DNA from: Pachypanchax playfairii
Taxonomy: Eukaryota; Chordata; Actinopteri; Cyprinodontiformes; Aplocheilidae
NCBI GenBank assembly: GCA_006937955.1
Contig: SSNP01000041.1
Location: forward strand, 401,599-465,598
DNA length: 64,000 nucleotides
Direction of reading: 5' to 3'
The first letter of the stretch is position 1, and each line of letters opens with the position of its first letter. A program made the position numbers and the translations under genes. The notes beneath the pieces were generated by a model. That model searched no databases, was not told where the DNA came from, and worked only from the letters and a program-made list of their open reading frames with translations. This document shows, one piece after another, positions 9,729 to 23,674 of the stretch.

Positions 9729-12700
9729 GATATGTAATAAACTGGCGCATGATTTTTAACTTTTTAAAATACTTGCAAATTCAATGGAACTTTGGCATTT
9801 TAAAAATCTAAAAGAGGGAAAAGCAATGGTTCTAAGAAAAAACACAAACTGATTTGTAATATTTCAAAAATAATAAATAGAAGGTAATTGTGTCTCATCT
9901 ATCACAAGATATAATTATCAAATGTAAAAGTAACAAGACTTTGAACATTGGTAGTATAGACAGAATATATATTTTTACTCAGATTTTTTGAACCACTGAA
10001 CTAAATAATGAATTTAATGTTATTTTTAGTGTAACGCATCTAGCATATTAGCAAAATGAAGATCTTTTAAATGACCCAATCAGCCATAAACCAAAGTTAT
10101 TCACATGTTCTCAGAACGTCCTCAGAAATGGCTAAATAAAAACACAAATTCACCATGTGTTCCTGCCTCTTTATGAATCAACCAGAAGGACTAATTACTA
10201 TGCAACATGAGGACCAACCTCTGTGTAATCAAGTGCTGCTTTGAGTGGCACAGCCAAAAGTACATACACATAACACACACAAGTGTACTTATGTATCCTT
10301 CTTCACAAAAGTACACATCCATAGTGACTGAGGAGCTTCATTAAGGGGGAATTTCTGCGTCGTAACCATCTGCTGGCTCTCACGTCTGTTGGGCTAACGA
10401 CTTTAATACAGTTTAATTGCATACATTTGGCTGTCAGTAGGGAATGCCGTACTCACTTCATTCCAGGTGGCAGTGGTCTACACAAAAAGCCATGAAAGTT
10501 ACTGCACTTGTACAGGGGTACAAAAATGGTATGGGCATTTAAGAGGGAGTAGAAAAGTCAGGGGTTGTGTTTTTTGTTCAAATAACTGAGAAATAAAAGC
10601 AAAGAATTTAACTTGTCTTTTACATATAAACTGGTGTAATACAAAAGCCTGGATGCACGAGTGAGACAAAATATGTGGGTGCTTATGGTTATTCAAACGT
10701 TCAGATTTTTTTGTTCCACATTGCCAACAAAGACACTGATTTATCATCACTGTATACAGAAGTCTCCAAAAAAAAAATGGGAAAAAAGAAGAGGCAATTA
10801 GCTCTCCATCCTAAATGCTTGGCAAGGCTTAAAGTTGTTAATGGCCATTGATATCAAGGAGAAAGCAGATCATGAATAGGGTGAGTGATGAGGTTCTTTC
10901 TTTGAAATAAAATGAGATAACATAATGGCTGCACCGACAGCAAGGCCACTGTCAAGTGAGAGTTTCTCACTGTGTTAACTGTTATTGTTGCAATGTGGAT
11001 TAGGCAGGGCTAATTCAACAGTATGTCTGGCTACGTTACCACAAAATGTGTGATTTGTGACATTACGATTTAATTTTGCGATGGCGATATCTGTCACGAT
11101 AAACCAACATTTTGCAAACTATTCTCTCTTTCTGCGTGCTTTAGCGTCTGAGCCAGTATTATCTTGGAATACCAAGTTGGATGGGACGACATCATGTATG
11201 CATAAGATGAGCATTAGCCCTTAAAGCTGAGGTTTCAAACGAATCAGAAACAAATATTTGTTAGATACGATTTTGGCAGTGAATAGATCCCCAGTACATG
11301 TGCGGATAAAACAGACAATTAAAGTCACTTTCTCAGTAAACTAAATAATGTATTTGCTAGCAGAATGATATGATGCTCTGTAAAGTGCTTACAATGTGAG
11401 CCCAAAGTTGTGTGAGGTGCCCTGCTGTCTTTTCTGCTGTGTCAACTACAGCTCCCAGCGGCAAGCAACTAAGGCCCCTGGAGAAATTAATGGCTGAGAG
11501 ATGACAGGTGTAATGCCCATATCAACAGGACACACATTTGTGGCTAAAAATGGCAATTGTCTGGAGTATCTGTTGAATTTATGTGACATGTCCCACTCCA
11601 TCGGCAACTTCCTACAACCAACAGATTAATGTGTGTGTTCATGTGCGCATGTACATAAATGTACACAAAAGGAGTAAATGCACACAAACTGGCACCCAAA
11701 TGCGGCGCAAACACTCGAGGCTGCTGTTGGTGGTGGTAATGGCGTTTCACAGCACCCTGGGGTGTAATGGGCCTAGACACTGCTCTGTCGGGACCATTAG
11801 CTGGCTGTAGTTTATATAATTACACAAAATGGGCACTCTGGCAAACAGTGAGTGCTAATGTAGGAGTGTAGCACATGGAGGTAGGAGCTGACATGTTATG
11901 GCACAGCCAAGTTGCCTAGCAGAAAGGTTGGTTGGAAAAAGCTTTGATTATCATGAGGAATTCTTGTGACACTGTCATAAAAGATAATGTCATGATGCTG
12001 CCACGAATGAGGCGATCTTTTGTTACCGCACAAAATAATTATAAACAAGAAAGATTTATGAGCTATTTATGTCCTGTGAGTTCTTTAGACTTGTTCCTAA
12101 GAAGAACAGAGTTTATTATCTAAATGTGTATTTCCCGAAATCTTTTACCACCTTTATCTATTTGAAACTCAAAAGTTTTTTCTATTTTGCAAAGTTCTGT
12201 ACTTGATTTGTAGTAAAGTAGCGGCAGCATCAATATTAGATTTAGAAATCTGGGATGCTTAAAGTACAGGTGGCCATTATAGTTCTGTAACTAGTGAAAA
12301 CTTCTGTGCAGGGTTTGGTCTCCTTGTGCAACAAAGGGTTTTCATGGAGCTCTAGAGAGGCCCTGAAACAGTGTGTGTGGAGCCATTTTGTCATAAGTTT
12401 AAACAAATCTGTGAAAACAGACAGCTGACTGATTGAGCACACAAAGTGCAGCATCCTCAGAAACAGGGCAATGTTCACAATAACGTGGTCTTCAGAGGGG
12501 TCTGCTATGCCTTTCTGTTACTCCTTCAGTCTCTCTGTTACAACCTGCTGATGACACTCAAGCTCAGTAACGGCCTCCATCCTGTTTGAAGCCTGGCAGT
12601 GTCAAAAAACTGTTGATTGTTTTTTAAGTGTTTTCTTAGTCTTATGATGTCAAAATGTGAACAGTGTGATGAGAAAGCTGTTTAGATACCAATTTTGATT

Positions 12701-15700
12701 AAAGCAGGACATTTACTGGAAGATTCATGAATCGAACATCTGTTGTGAATTTTGCCGTTAAGCTCGTTGTTAGAGAAGTTGGGAATGTCACATTAAGTTC
12801 ACCTGTAAAGATTATGGTGTATTTCAAATAAATACTGAATTTTCACCTGAAAGCTGAACTCTTTGTGAGCAGCGTATACTGAAGTAAGAAATAAGACAAT
12901 AAGCTGATTCTCGTAGTCAGTCAGTTTTACTTTGCAGCTACTCTGTACAAGAAATATCCTAAAACAGATTCATGGCCTTGAAAACATTTTTCAAAAAAGC
13001 TTTTAGATTTAGCTTAAAGTAGTTAAGTTGTTTTGTGCATTTCCTGTATACTGGCAGTTTCACACTCTGCTTGACTAGTTTTACTTTCAGCTCCAGCTTA
13101 TTTAAAGTTCCCAAGCAGTCAATATTTGACCAGCTGCCCCTTCACCACCCACCATTATCACCATAAAATCTAGCAGTTTTCTTTTCCTCCTCACTCATTA
13201 CAGCATGCAAACTTTTTAACACTAATTGACTGAAAAACATCTTTGCTACATTTCTTGCAGCTTGTTGAGCATCATGCTATTTACCACTCAGCAAAAATAG
13301 GAATCTGAAGCTTAACTCTTAAAAATTAAGACCAAACAGTTTAACTTTACTATGTTCAGAAAGAATATTGCCTCCTCTAATCATCAGTTCAAGATAACTG
13401 GACTCCCTCTGAAGTACAAATGACTAAATTCTCTCTTTGACTGTGTGCACAAGGAATTCAAAATTCAATACTTTTGTCTAAGCTCATGACCCTGCACATT
13501 CCTCAAAGCTAATTTCTTCTTTTATTCTCAAAAAATCTATCCCTTTTTCTCCTGATGCTCTTGCAGTCAGTTTATTCCAAACATGTAAGTCGATATTGTT
13601 GTTCAGTCGGCATCTTGGTGTCTTAACTAAGCTTAGAAAGAGGAAAGAAATACTGTTGGTTTATGGGTGAATGGAGTAGCTTGTTTCTTTGTTATCTTGG
13701 GTTTAAAAAAAAGCCATCCAGTTTCTGTTCTTTGGTCTATTCGCTGAACTTTTGCCAATTTTGAGTTGGACTTAATGCTGGTAATGGCTAATCACTTAAC
13801 TCAAGTTCTGGCTAACTCTTCTTGGATTGATTGACAGGGCTTAAGTTATAAAGCAAGTACCCAACTTCAGCATAAAGATTCCTGGTTTTATTTCCACCCT
13901 ACACCACAACATGACTGATCACTCCTGACTTTACAAGCAGCTTCGGTCATCAAAACTGATATAATAACTCAGTGTGGAAGCCTACGCAAGTTAGCCTGAA
14001 AGTGAACTTTAGCTGTCAGTGATGGAGAGCATGTAGGCGGTGAAAATAGAACAATGAGAGAGCGATGTCACGAAATAAAAGAAACGATGGGTTGGAGGGT
14101 GAGATAATTACTTCCACAATATTAAGTCTTCTGTATTTCCTTCATTTTTTATTCCTCTTGTTTAGCAACAAATACATTCATGTGGCACATTGGGTGCAGC
14201 ACTCAATCAACAGGGTGATTATTAAGAGTTGCCTACTGAGGGTGGCCTTATCGAGCTTTCAACGTTACCGACTACAGTGTCATCCATCAGGGGTAGCTGT
14301 AAATCCCTGAGAGAGAGGCACGATGAAACCCTAGTTTATTTTTTTCGGGGGGCATGAGGAAGTCTCATGATAAATGGATGTAAAGTATGGTATTAATCAA
14401 AGGCAAAAGCAGCCTCTTTGCAGTGTAATGCAAGATCTTAATGGGGATTTAGTATCACTCAAGAGCACATGCATAAAAACAAATGAAAAAGAGGGACACG
14501 TGAAACAAGACCACAACAAAGTAAAACACAAAAACTCTTAAAAACTCAACTAGAAAACGATAAATATTACTCTTCAAAAATAACAGAGGCCACTAAGTAT
14601 TTTGATTTAAAATTTTTCTTTGATATTAACTTGTAGTTCTCTCCAATTGTCTATAGAGCAAAATAAATGCACAGGGAACACGAGTCGATGATTCAATCCA
14701 TTGTGTAATCAAATACACAAATATGCTTCAATTTGCTGTCAAACACAGAAAGCTGAGCGTTTTTCTATAGAAGGGCATCAGGATAACATTGTTCACAATA
14801 CTCTGCAGCATTTGTGCTGGCAGAGTAAAATATCTCAAGTGACCAGATGTCCAGATTAAATCCTAAGAGTTCTAATTTTCTGAGCATTTGTCCTGGCGTC
14901 TTGACAGGGACGCACTTTGTTCTGATAATTAGCTTGAATGGATTTTGAATTCATTTAAAAATAAAAGTTTAAAAAGGTTTCTTTACATTACATAATCTAG
15001 TATAAGTATATATATAAGCCTCATTTCCAGTCGAAGTGATGAAACTACAGCTACAATTCCCAGAACATTTCAATTTCTTCAAGGAACCTTCAGCCGCAGC
15101 CTAACCAAAGACATTCTAGACACACAACTGATCAGAGGACACCTGCTGACATTTACAAAGGTCCACAGTTTTTCACACACCATTAATTGAAGTGAGAACA
15201 AATCTTTTTTTCTCCCTCTTCTACTCCTACATGTCCAGCTTTTCTTCTCTCACTACAGCTGTGTATCCCTGTAGTATCTGTAGTCACTTACATAGGACTA
15301 ATAGTCATGTAGTCACATAAGTGCTTGGCCTCACACTGAGGATAAAATAGGAACCTTTAAAAGCAGTTCCATGAACCCTGAAGCAGTGTGCTAGTCTGAA
15401 GTCAAACTAGTCTTTTATGTCCATCAAAGTCTACAGGATAAGAAACTGGACTTCCTGTCTGTGAATTACTTTGGGTTTTGCTTTTAGATTTCACAATGAC
15501 ATAATTTTGTTGATGTTTATCAAGATGTCCCACAGTTTTAGGTAGATAGAAATGCATGTGTTAGAAGACCAAACTCTTCCAATGGCTTCCTGATAGTCAG
15601 AAAAATCACAGAACTCTACCCAAGACTTCATATGTTGCAAATTTATGACATCGTCCACAAGGGTTTCACTTGTATTCATGCTTTGTTGTACTTTGTATTT

Positions 15701-17714
15701 TACATTGAATATCAATGTGATGAATCAATATTAGAATTGCACCATTTCAGGTTAACAGACTGAACTGTACCATGTTGTATCAGTTTTTACTGCTCATGTA
15801 TCTGTAAGGAGGTTATAGCTTTGTATATGTGTGATGTCAGTAATTATCTCTTATCTTTCCAAACTTTAGAAGAATCACCATCCACCTAAATTATTAACTG
15901 TTAATCAATTCAAAACCTAAAAACATGGTTATTTCCAGCAAGCATCTTTTTAATTGTTATTTACATGGCATTAATGGTGTGTTGACTGTTAGCAGGCTGT
16001 GTGGACTAATAGGGTTGGTTCTGACTGTGCTGGCTTGGATTAAAACCCATAAGAACAGCAGAGCAGAGGAATATTTGCATATCAACTCCTTGCATGCTCA
16101 TTGCTGTGTGTAATGTGTGTGAGGTTGAAAGGATGTGCTTCGGACACTTCACGAAAGTCTGAATTATAAAGGCAGTGTGAGGTAGAACTGTGTACATCAG
16201 TGTTTATGATGATGTGTCTATAAGAATGTGAAAATGCAAGAAAATATGTCTGAGTGTGTGCAAACTTATCCGTGCCGTGCAGGCCAAAAAGTTCCCAATA
16301 GTGTGCTAGCTGAGGTGGAACAGAGAAATGCAGATTGCTCAGGGAGCACGTTACTCCTCCTGCTTTTCATTTCGCAGCTTAACCAATCCAATCCCACAAC
16401 CAGGAGGGGAGATTCACAGTGACTCTCCTCACTATGTTTGATAACAAAGCATGCATTATCCTTTTTAAATTACTTTCCTCATGCATTTTTTTTTAATTAA
16501 AAACTATTAAAGTGAATCAACCATTCTTGCTCTCTCTTAGGACCCAAAGAAAGAAATTCCAGGCAGTTTGTCAGACAGTGGTGCTTCTCTCATTCATTTT
16601 TTTAATTAGAGCCAATTAGCTCACTTTTTTTTTCTTGCAGTGTGTGAGAACAGTGCAGCGATTTGGCAGGTTAAGAACACTGTGCGTGAAATAAACAAAA
16701 GTAAAATCGCAAAAGAACAACTTTTTTTTTAAGTCTCACATTTGGAGTTTGAAGAATTTCAACTTTTCAATCTGATAAAATGGTCCTTAAAAACCTTCAA
16801 ATCCAGGGCTAAGTATTATTAATGAATGACAGGCAAGCGCTTGTTGCCAATTTACTGAGGCTCGAATCAATCAAAATAATTTTCAGCTTTGAAACATAAC
16901 GAGCTGTTAATGTTGTACTGTGCTAACTAGCTACAAGTTTCCCTTAAGGCTTTAGCAAATTGGAGCTCGGTTTAATAATGAGCAGATTGATGGAAATTGC
17001 TAGGAAGCTTTTATTATACAGCTGGAAGCATATGTTGTTTATATGCAAGTATGTTCTTGGTTTACGCAGAAATAAAACTTTTATTCAGATGTGGCTGGTT
17101 TTGGCTCTGTGTTCTCTGTGTTTTCTTGATCTTTAACTGGATTGTGCAAAGCGGAAAGGTTTGAAAAAGAAAGAATAATGAAAAGAGACGCACAGTGAAA
17201 AGTAAAAATGGCACTTCAAGGATACAGGGGAACAAAAAAGAAGGACTTTCGAAGCAGATCCAAAGACCAGCAAAAACAGAATTGCTAACAGAGAAGAAAA
17301 AGACATGGGAAAGCAGAAATTTAAAAATTAAAAAAAAGGCAGGCTCGAGAGGAGAGGGCTGCTATGTGGGGGTTGTTGGATAAAGCGTGTAGAGATAAGG
17401 TCTGTTCAACAGCCCCTTAAGAACCTGGCAGGCCCACGTTTAAACTCTGTGGCTCAGTGGATCAGAGGGAAATATCTCTCAGAATTAAAGCACTAAAGCT
17501 GAGAAAAGAAGAAATCCTTGCTTTCCTCCAACAACATCAACATCGTTCCATATCAGAAAGGTACTTGAGATGATGATTAATGTTGGAAAGATTCATTTGG
17601 TACTATAATCAAATTATTTCAAAGCTGGAGACCTGACTAAAGGGAACATTTATATGTGCTTCAGGAATTTAAATTGAATGTAGTTCTAATTTTGGTTACT
17701 ATCAGGGCGTCTGC

Positions 17715-18330
17715 CTCTTGCTGTGATTCTGGATTTCTAGGCCCAGCCAGGTGGAGGAGAATCTCCAGTTTTGAGGGCTTTCAGATTGTATGACTGTATT
17801 TTGTAGATGATGTGGCCCTGTTGGCCTCATCAAGCCAGGACCTCCAGCAGAAACTCAATCAACTTGCAGTCGACTGTGAAGCAGCTCAGATTAAGATCAT
17901 CACCTCCGTCTTTGAGGTCATGGTCCTCAACTTGAAAAGGGTTGATTGCTAGCTCCAGGTTAGAAATTAGGCTCCACCCTCGTAGGGAGGAGGCTCAGTA
18001 TCTAGGGGTTCTTGTTCGCATGTGAGCGAGAGACGGACAGGCAGATCGTGGCAGTGTCTGTAGCGATGTAGGAGTAAGAGGCAGCAGGGTAAAGGAAAAG
18101 CTGTCAATTTATCAGTCACTCTATGCTCTATGCCCCAGCCAACCAGCCAACCTTCATGAGCTGTTTGTAACCTTCAAAAGAATGAGACTGCAGACACGAG
18201 CAGCTGAAAACAGCATCCATTGCAGAGCAGCTTGACGCAGACTTATGGATAGGATAAAGAGTTCAACTATTCAAGAGAAACTCTTTTCATCAAAAGGAGC
18301 CAGATGAGGTGGCATCTTGAAAGGATGCAA
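17715..18330 (+). pseudogene. Decayed LINE reverse-transcriptase fragment
   Basis: Broken frames on the plus strand resemble the palm-to-thumb region of a fish non-LTR retrotransposon. FVDDVALLASSSQDLQQKLN (from about 17799) is an FADD-type catalytic box with Ala changed to Val. EVMVLNLKRVD and QYLGVLVRM follow, the second equivalent to the usual KYLGV box. Further down, RMRLQTRAAEN and MRWHLERM match the conserved C-terminal region. Stops and frame changes are frequent and no 5' part is visible. The clade is not assigned. Confidence 0.6.
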
Positions 18331-20913
18331 GCTGTATGTCTTTGGAGGAAAGGTGTTTAAGACACAACCCACTGAAGAAAAGAAGGGTAGAGATCTCGCA
18401 GTAAACCCAGAGATTATATCACACAGTCGGCCAAGGAATCCCTCCCTAATGACCCAGAGGAAGTTAAAGGTTCTCTTCTGTTCACCGCCGCCCATGTGAC
18501 ATGTTCTGAATAAGCATCAGAAGATTGATAAATGGTGGGTGATATATCGAACATGGTTCTGTTTATACTTTGAATGAAACAATATTACAATGCCTAAAAC
18601 CAGTTTTTAAATGATGAAAAAATGTATCTTGTATAACAGTAAAGTCCCATAATATGAAATTAAATGTAGGTCACATTGTACAGCCCTCATATAAATTTAC
18701 ATAGATGTGGTCTGAAACTCAGACAGAACCAGAGAACACACACACACACGCACATACAAATGGAACAACTGCTGTCCATTAAGTACAAGCAACAGACTTC
18801 CCAAGAAGACAGAAACAAACAGACGATGAAAGCTCATTTGCTGGGTACTCGGCAAGGGAAAATGCCAGGATGACATTTGGCTATGTCTATTTCTGTGCGT
18901 GTGTGCTTTGTCAGTGTGTGTGTCTGAGTGACAGAGTATTTGAATAGAGAAGGAAGAGATTCCTCTTGCCAGTGTTTTAGTTTCCACATTCAAGAGTCTG
19001 TCATTGAAGGAAAAGGGGAGACTTTATGACAACTTTGCATTTTTGGAAAACCAAAGCAAACTGTAGATTCCAAAGTATTGGAAGGAGAAATGTAAAATAT
19101 AAGGGAAGAATAAGTCAAACTTCTCAAAATCAGAGTTTCAATCAGTGGACAAATCATGTTTAATCAACTAAAAACACTGCTTTTAAACAGAGGGCAGTTG
19201 TACCGATGTGAATTGACTGTATCTGTAAACCTCCCAACTCAAATGAAAAAGTACGTTCAGTAAATCATCACGTGTTGGACCTCCATTGTTCTTAATCAGG
19301 TGAGAAATAACAGATTTCTGCTGTGATTTCAATAAATAAAAACCAGCATGAAACGTCAGTGTGATCCAACTTTCCTTTTAAAGTATTTTGGCAGAAAAGC
19401 TGCTCTTTTCTGATTTTAAGTACTTGAACAATTTAATCTCCATTTTAAAAGGAGCTTTGTTAGCATGAGGTAAAGCTGGGGACGGTAATTTATTCATTAC
19501 ATTTTTTTTTTTACTTGATCTAAATCATCTTTTGATAAAAGCTACTAAATCTGACGCATTTATTTAAACACGTGCCTTTAACATGTGGTCTCTGGAGATT
19601 TGCAAAGACACTCTTCCTGACTTGAGGTAGACTACAGAAAATTTCAGCTGCTTACTGCTCTGCTTGCATACGTAATCTATTTTGTTCTTTATGTCCATTT
19701 GAAAGGTGTTTATTGCCTTCAAATCCCAAGAGTGTGAAAACTGTCATTGGCTTTAATTAATCATCTGCAGCAGAACTCTGGATGGAACAGTCTCTTTGCA
19801 AAAACAGCACCAGCAACTGCAAAAATAGCATGTGCCAATATGCTAATGTGCACCATACATACAGTAAATGAACTTTTTCTTTTTCGTTCCACCGCTGTGA
19901 AGTTTAATCTGTTCTCACTTTCACTGCCAACCTGATCCTCTCCTCCCTGTACGCCTCATCTTTTCCGTCTCATTTTTATGAGGATGGATTGTTTGCCCCT
20001 GGCACACCACTTGGAAGTCTGTAAGGCAAGCCAGCCAATAAGCAGAACCATAGAAAGCGGTGAGAAGAGTCTTCTCGCATTTGCTTCTGCGTGGATATTT
20101 GTGTGCTTGTAAGGCAGTGAAGTTAATAAAGACTCAGTAGGTACCATAAAATTGACGAGTGAACACTGTGTGAGGGAGCTCAAAGGAGCCTTTATGTTGC
20201 AGGAAAAACAGCATTTAAGCTTCAGCAGAGGTTGCACGAAGAGATTACACCTAAATAGAAACTTGTGCTCCATGTAAAGTTTCCACCTGTCCACTTTGTT
20301 GTGTTAAGCAGGTCTTCTCATCTGCATGAGAGCACAGGAAGGTTGAATGTTTCCCATGTGTGTTGCTAATGTATTTATATTTTTGCTCTCTACTCACATT
20401 TGCTCTTTTATTCTTCTGTGGCTTCTTTTATTTATTTTTAAAAGATATTGCTGAGAAGCAAATAGATACAACACAACTGAAGCACAACAAAAGCAAGAAA
20501 GACAGGTAAAAGCTACAAATGTGGATCTGTACAGAAAGCAGTTTAGAATGCTAATGAGCGAAAAGAACATGAGTTGGAGGTTAAAAAGTTAAAGCAAACT
20601 GAAGAACATGAGAGTTCCTATAGAACAGAGATCATACGTGTAGGTGTTAGTATTAAATTATGTTGCTTCAGTTAAGAAAGCAGGTTCCATTCAGTGAACT
20701 GGCAAGCACAGTCACCTTCTGGTAGACGTCTACTGTCATCTGCGAACATCCAAACTACACAGTTACTAACCAGAGAGGTCATTAGATGAAGCTTCTACTG
20801 TTTACAGTCATTGTATTTTATTATTCTACAGTAATAGAAAGATATGTAGAGTTTAAATACCATCTGCATTGCCCACTATCTGACGACTTTTAACTGTCAA
20901 GTGAAAACACTAC

Positions 20914-21009
20914 CTGAAAATCCCGCTCCTCCAGAATCTCTTTCCTCCACCTCACCAAGAAGGCTGCACAGACGTAGAGATGGAAATGAGAGAAGCCTTC
21001 TGGTTCCGC
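20914..21009 (-). CDS. tbc1d22a: TBC1 domain family member 22A-like, internal exon (32 codons)
   Basis: The minus strand reads, after an AG acceptor at 21010-21011, AEPEGFSHFHLYVCAAFL and then VRWRKEILEERDFQ up to CAG, followed by a GT donor at 20912-20913. The exon is 96 bp and phase 0 at both ends. It joins WDTYQ from 34878-35005 to GLMILLQ of the last exon without a frame change. PEGFSHFHLYVCAAFL is a strongly conserved segment of the TBC1D22 C-terminal half of the TBC domain. The open frames usually called on the plus strand here are antisense shadows. Confidence 0.92.
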
Positions 21010-21724
21010 CTGGTGAAAGAAAAGAACATTTCAAAGCATTAAACAAAGTAGCTTCGTTTTACTCTTCAGTTGAAAGCTACAGAATATATTGGGCAAAAAT
21101 TGTGTTGGTGCTAAAAATACTATTTCAAACTAGCTTTCTGAGACTGTTATAAAAACTTGCAGTTCAAATTTTATTTTCTGTTAGTATTTTCAAATACACC
21201 AAAGCTCTATTTTGTTGCTAACTAGTAAGTTACAAGGCAGAGAAAAACCCCAAAAGTTGAAGCTACATCTGCACTACATACTGTATCTGGACTAAGTGCT
21301 CAACCTAAAAATAATTTTGAAAAAAAAAAATCTGAAATTGACAGAAACAATATTTATTAGCTAGCAAGCAAAGTTAAACAAACAAACAAACAAAGACCTC
21401 CACAAGAGAAACGGTGGTACTCGTTGAATCCACACTAAATTTATTAGGAACTTTCAATTTTAATGGCAATTCCATGACAAACAAAAGGAGATGTATCAGA
21501 CTGGCTGTTAAATTTGATTTTATTCCCAGACGACTGAGCTATATTAAAGGTATAACAATAAAAGCAAAATTAAACAACTTAAGGTTAATAAATTAATAAA
21601 CAAGAACAAAGTTAAGGATAATCACTCTTATTGTTTGTAATGTTATATGTTGTAAAATATAAATATAGCAGCTGTTATCATTCCCTCACTACAAAAAAAA
21701 CTACATGTAAAATGTCACAGTTAT

Positions 21725-21830
21725 TGGACTGGCGACCTGTCCAGGTATAGCTTCGCCTCTCGCCCAGTAACTGCTGGAGATAGACGCCAGCTCCACGTGA
21801 CCCTGAACAGGAACAAGCAGGTACAGATAA
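21725..21830 (+). repeat. LINE/SINE 3'-tail fragment common in fish
   Basis: The stretch GGACTGGCGACCTGTCCAGG ... CGCCTCTCGCCCAGTAACTG ... CCACGTGACCCTGAACAGGA ... GGTACAGATAAA matches my memory of a very common conserved 3' tail shared by teleost LINEs and SINEs. About 105 bp are recognisable. Which family supplied it cannot be told from this piece. Confidence 0.6.
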
Positions 21831-23057
21831 AGACCTGCTGACTGATGTCACAGTTGTACCCTGTCTACTTGGCAGCGGTGCAAAAAGGTAGGCAGCTTTT
21901 TTTGAATTTATAGCTGCAGAGGCAACACTGCTTTTAGAACATATGAGAGATGTGACATACAGGAATGGTGTAATGGACGATTGGTGAGGTAGTTTCAGCT
22001 AAACCCGTACATCACATTTCATTATCAGGAAGATTTAGAGGCATTTTCAGCATCTCTGTGTAGCTTGAATAACACAAGCTTTTCATCACATTTCAAACAT
22101 GTCCACACAATGTATTTAGAGATAAATACATAAAAGAAAAAAAATGGAACTTTTTCCCTCTGCAACCCAGAGATGTACATTTCCAGGGCAACAAAGACAA
22201 AAAAAAGATACAAATCCCTTTTTTTCTTTGCACTGCCTTTTATTTCAGACCCTTGTTACATTTTTCCCCTCATTTTTTTTCTGACTCTGAAATGAGCAAG
22301 GGGAATTAAAGCGGAAAAAAGACAAAGGATGAGATGTTCCCTGTTCTATTCATTTCACTCCAGAGCCTCATCAGAAAGAGAATAATTACAGGCCTGTTGA
22401 ATGCGAGTCACTTAGAAGTGAATGCCCATTTAAAGGCAGGATAAATCTCTGCACACGAGTGTGACGAAAGGCAACCTGACTCACTTAAAGGTGTTTTAGA
22501 TTATAAATACATTTTTCATTGCAGGTCATAATGTAACCATCAGGAATTATGTTTTGTGATTGGCTGAATTTACTGGATAAAGCTGCAAACCAGTTTTACA
22601 GCGCAGGTAAAATGGTTGTCTTGTGTCTAAACACAGATGGAGCTAAACTAAAGTATGTAAAGTCATTTTTTAAAAAAGAATGTAAATATCACGTAAGAAT
22701 AAAGAAGGAGTTGAGGAAATAAAAAAGACATTTCAGAAACAAGTGAGACTGTGTAACCTTATCTCTTCTGGACAGACAGTTTTAATAACACTGTGTAGCA
22801 AAAACACGCCACATTTCTTTTGTTTTATTAAGACTGACAGTAATCTGCGAAATTTCTCTCTGTGTTTTAAAACTTGTCCAGGTTTCTTTCTTTTACCCAA
22901 ACTGCCTTTTAAACCCTCTCATATAAACACCGCCATTCCGAGACTTTCCGACACGGGAATTACATTTTAGGATGATAAAATTGCAGTTATGTTTGTCAAA
23001 TAAAAAACTTTGAATCCAAGAAAGGAGGAATCTTAAACAGGAAATGAAGATCAGAAG

Positions 23058-23674
23058 TAGGGTTGGGCAATATGGCCTAAAAATAAAATCTCAACTTTTG
23101 TATTTATATTTATTGATTTTAAGGAAAGCAATAAGTACCCCGTCTTCTCCATAGTATATATGGGTGATTGTTCTCCACCGTGCCCGTTTCCTGTCATATG
23201 TGGGGCCTTGTGCAAAGGATTCAGCTACAGTTAACTGTTTTTTAGCTAAGATTTGCTGGTCACTGCGGTATTGTTCGTCTTGGAGAGACTGGCATTTTTC
23301 ATATTTGAGATAGAATAGGTTTGTGGTGCTGCTGCCTTTAACTGCAATGGGCTTCAGGCTAATGTTGCAGCGTGGGGTCTTTTGCTCCATGTCTGTCGCA
23401 TCAAACTCATACAAGTTCCAAACAACAGATGATTCTACTCCTTTCTTGGGAACACACTTCCCACGCTCACCGGTAGCCATGTTGTCGCTTGATGTTGCTG
23501 TTTCCTGTATGCTATGGCATTGTTGTTGTCGCTTACCATGTGAAACTTATACTACTGAAGCTACGTGTAGCCAAAAATGCAATATTACACAAAAACTCGA
23601 TTTACTTCTTAAATCGAAAGCAACAAAAATTTCCAATTAATTAATTGATTCAATCCATTTTTCGCCCAGGCGTA
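23058..23674 (-). mobile_element. Internally deleted hAT transposon with 8-bp target duplication
   Basis: The same octamer ATCAGAAG flanks the element at 23050-23057 and 23675-23682. The left end reads TAGGGTTGGGCAATATGG; the complement of the right end reads TACGCCTGGGCGAAAAATGG, giving an imperfect terminal inverted repeat. The only coding content is an N-terminal BED-finger fragment on the minus strand. The rest of a normal hAT transposase is missing, so the copy needs a partner for movement. Confidence 0.85.
23091..23480 (-). pseudogene. hAT transposase N-terminal fragment (BED zinc finger, ZBED-like)
   Basis: A 129-codon frame starts at an ATG (MATGERGKCVPKKG) inside the hAT element. 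SSVVWNLYEFDATD and IAVKGSSTTNLF are hallmarks of a BED-type DNA-binding finger as in ZBED/hAT transposases. The finger is damaged: the expected second Cys of the CxxC pair is Ser (RCNISLK), and the stretch after TTNLF that should carry the zinc-binding histidines is shortened (YLKYEKCQ). KKQLTVAESFAQG continues the family linker, after which the frame degrades into the element's right-hand sequence. The dimerisation and catalytic domains are absent. Confidence 0.8.

Larger units (their letters stand above)
418..20913 (-). other. Last intron of the TBC1D22A-like gene (20.5 kb)
   Basis: GT donor at 20912-20913 and AG acceptor at 418-419, minus strand. It contains the repeats listed separately: hAT MITE, CA/TG microsatellite, inverted repeat, gypsy element and LINE fragment. 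The remaining stretches (about 420-1240, 1460-3800, 4170-4920, 9730-17710 and 18340-20910) are AT-rich, with only short chance ORFs and homopolymer or CA/TG tracts. I recognise no other gene, RNA gene or repeat family in them. Confidence 0.8.
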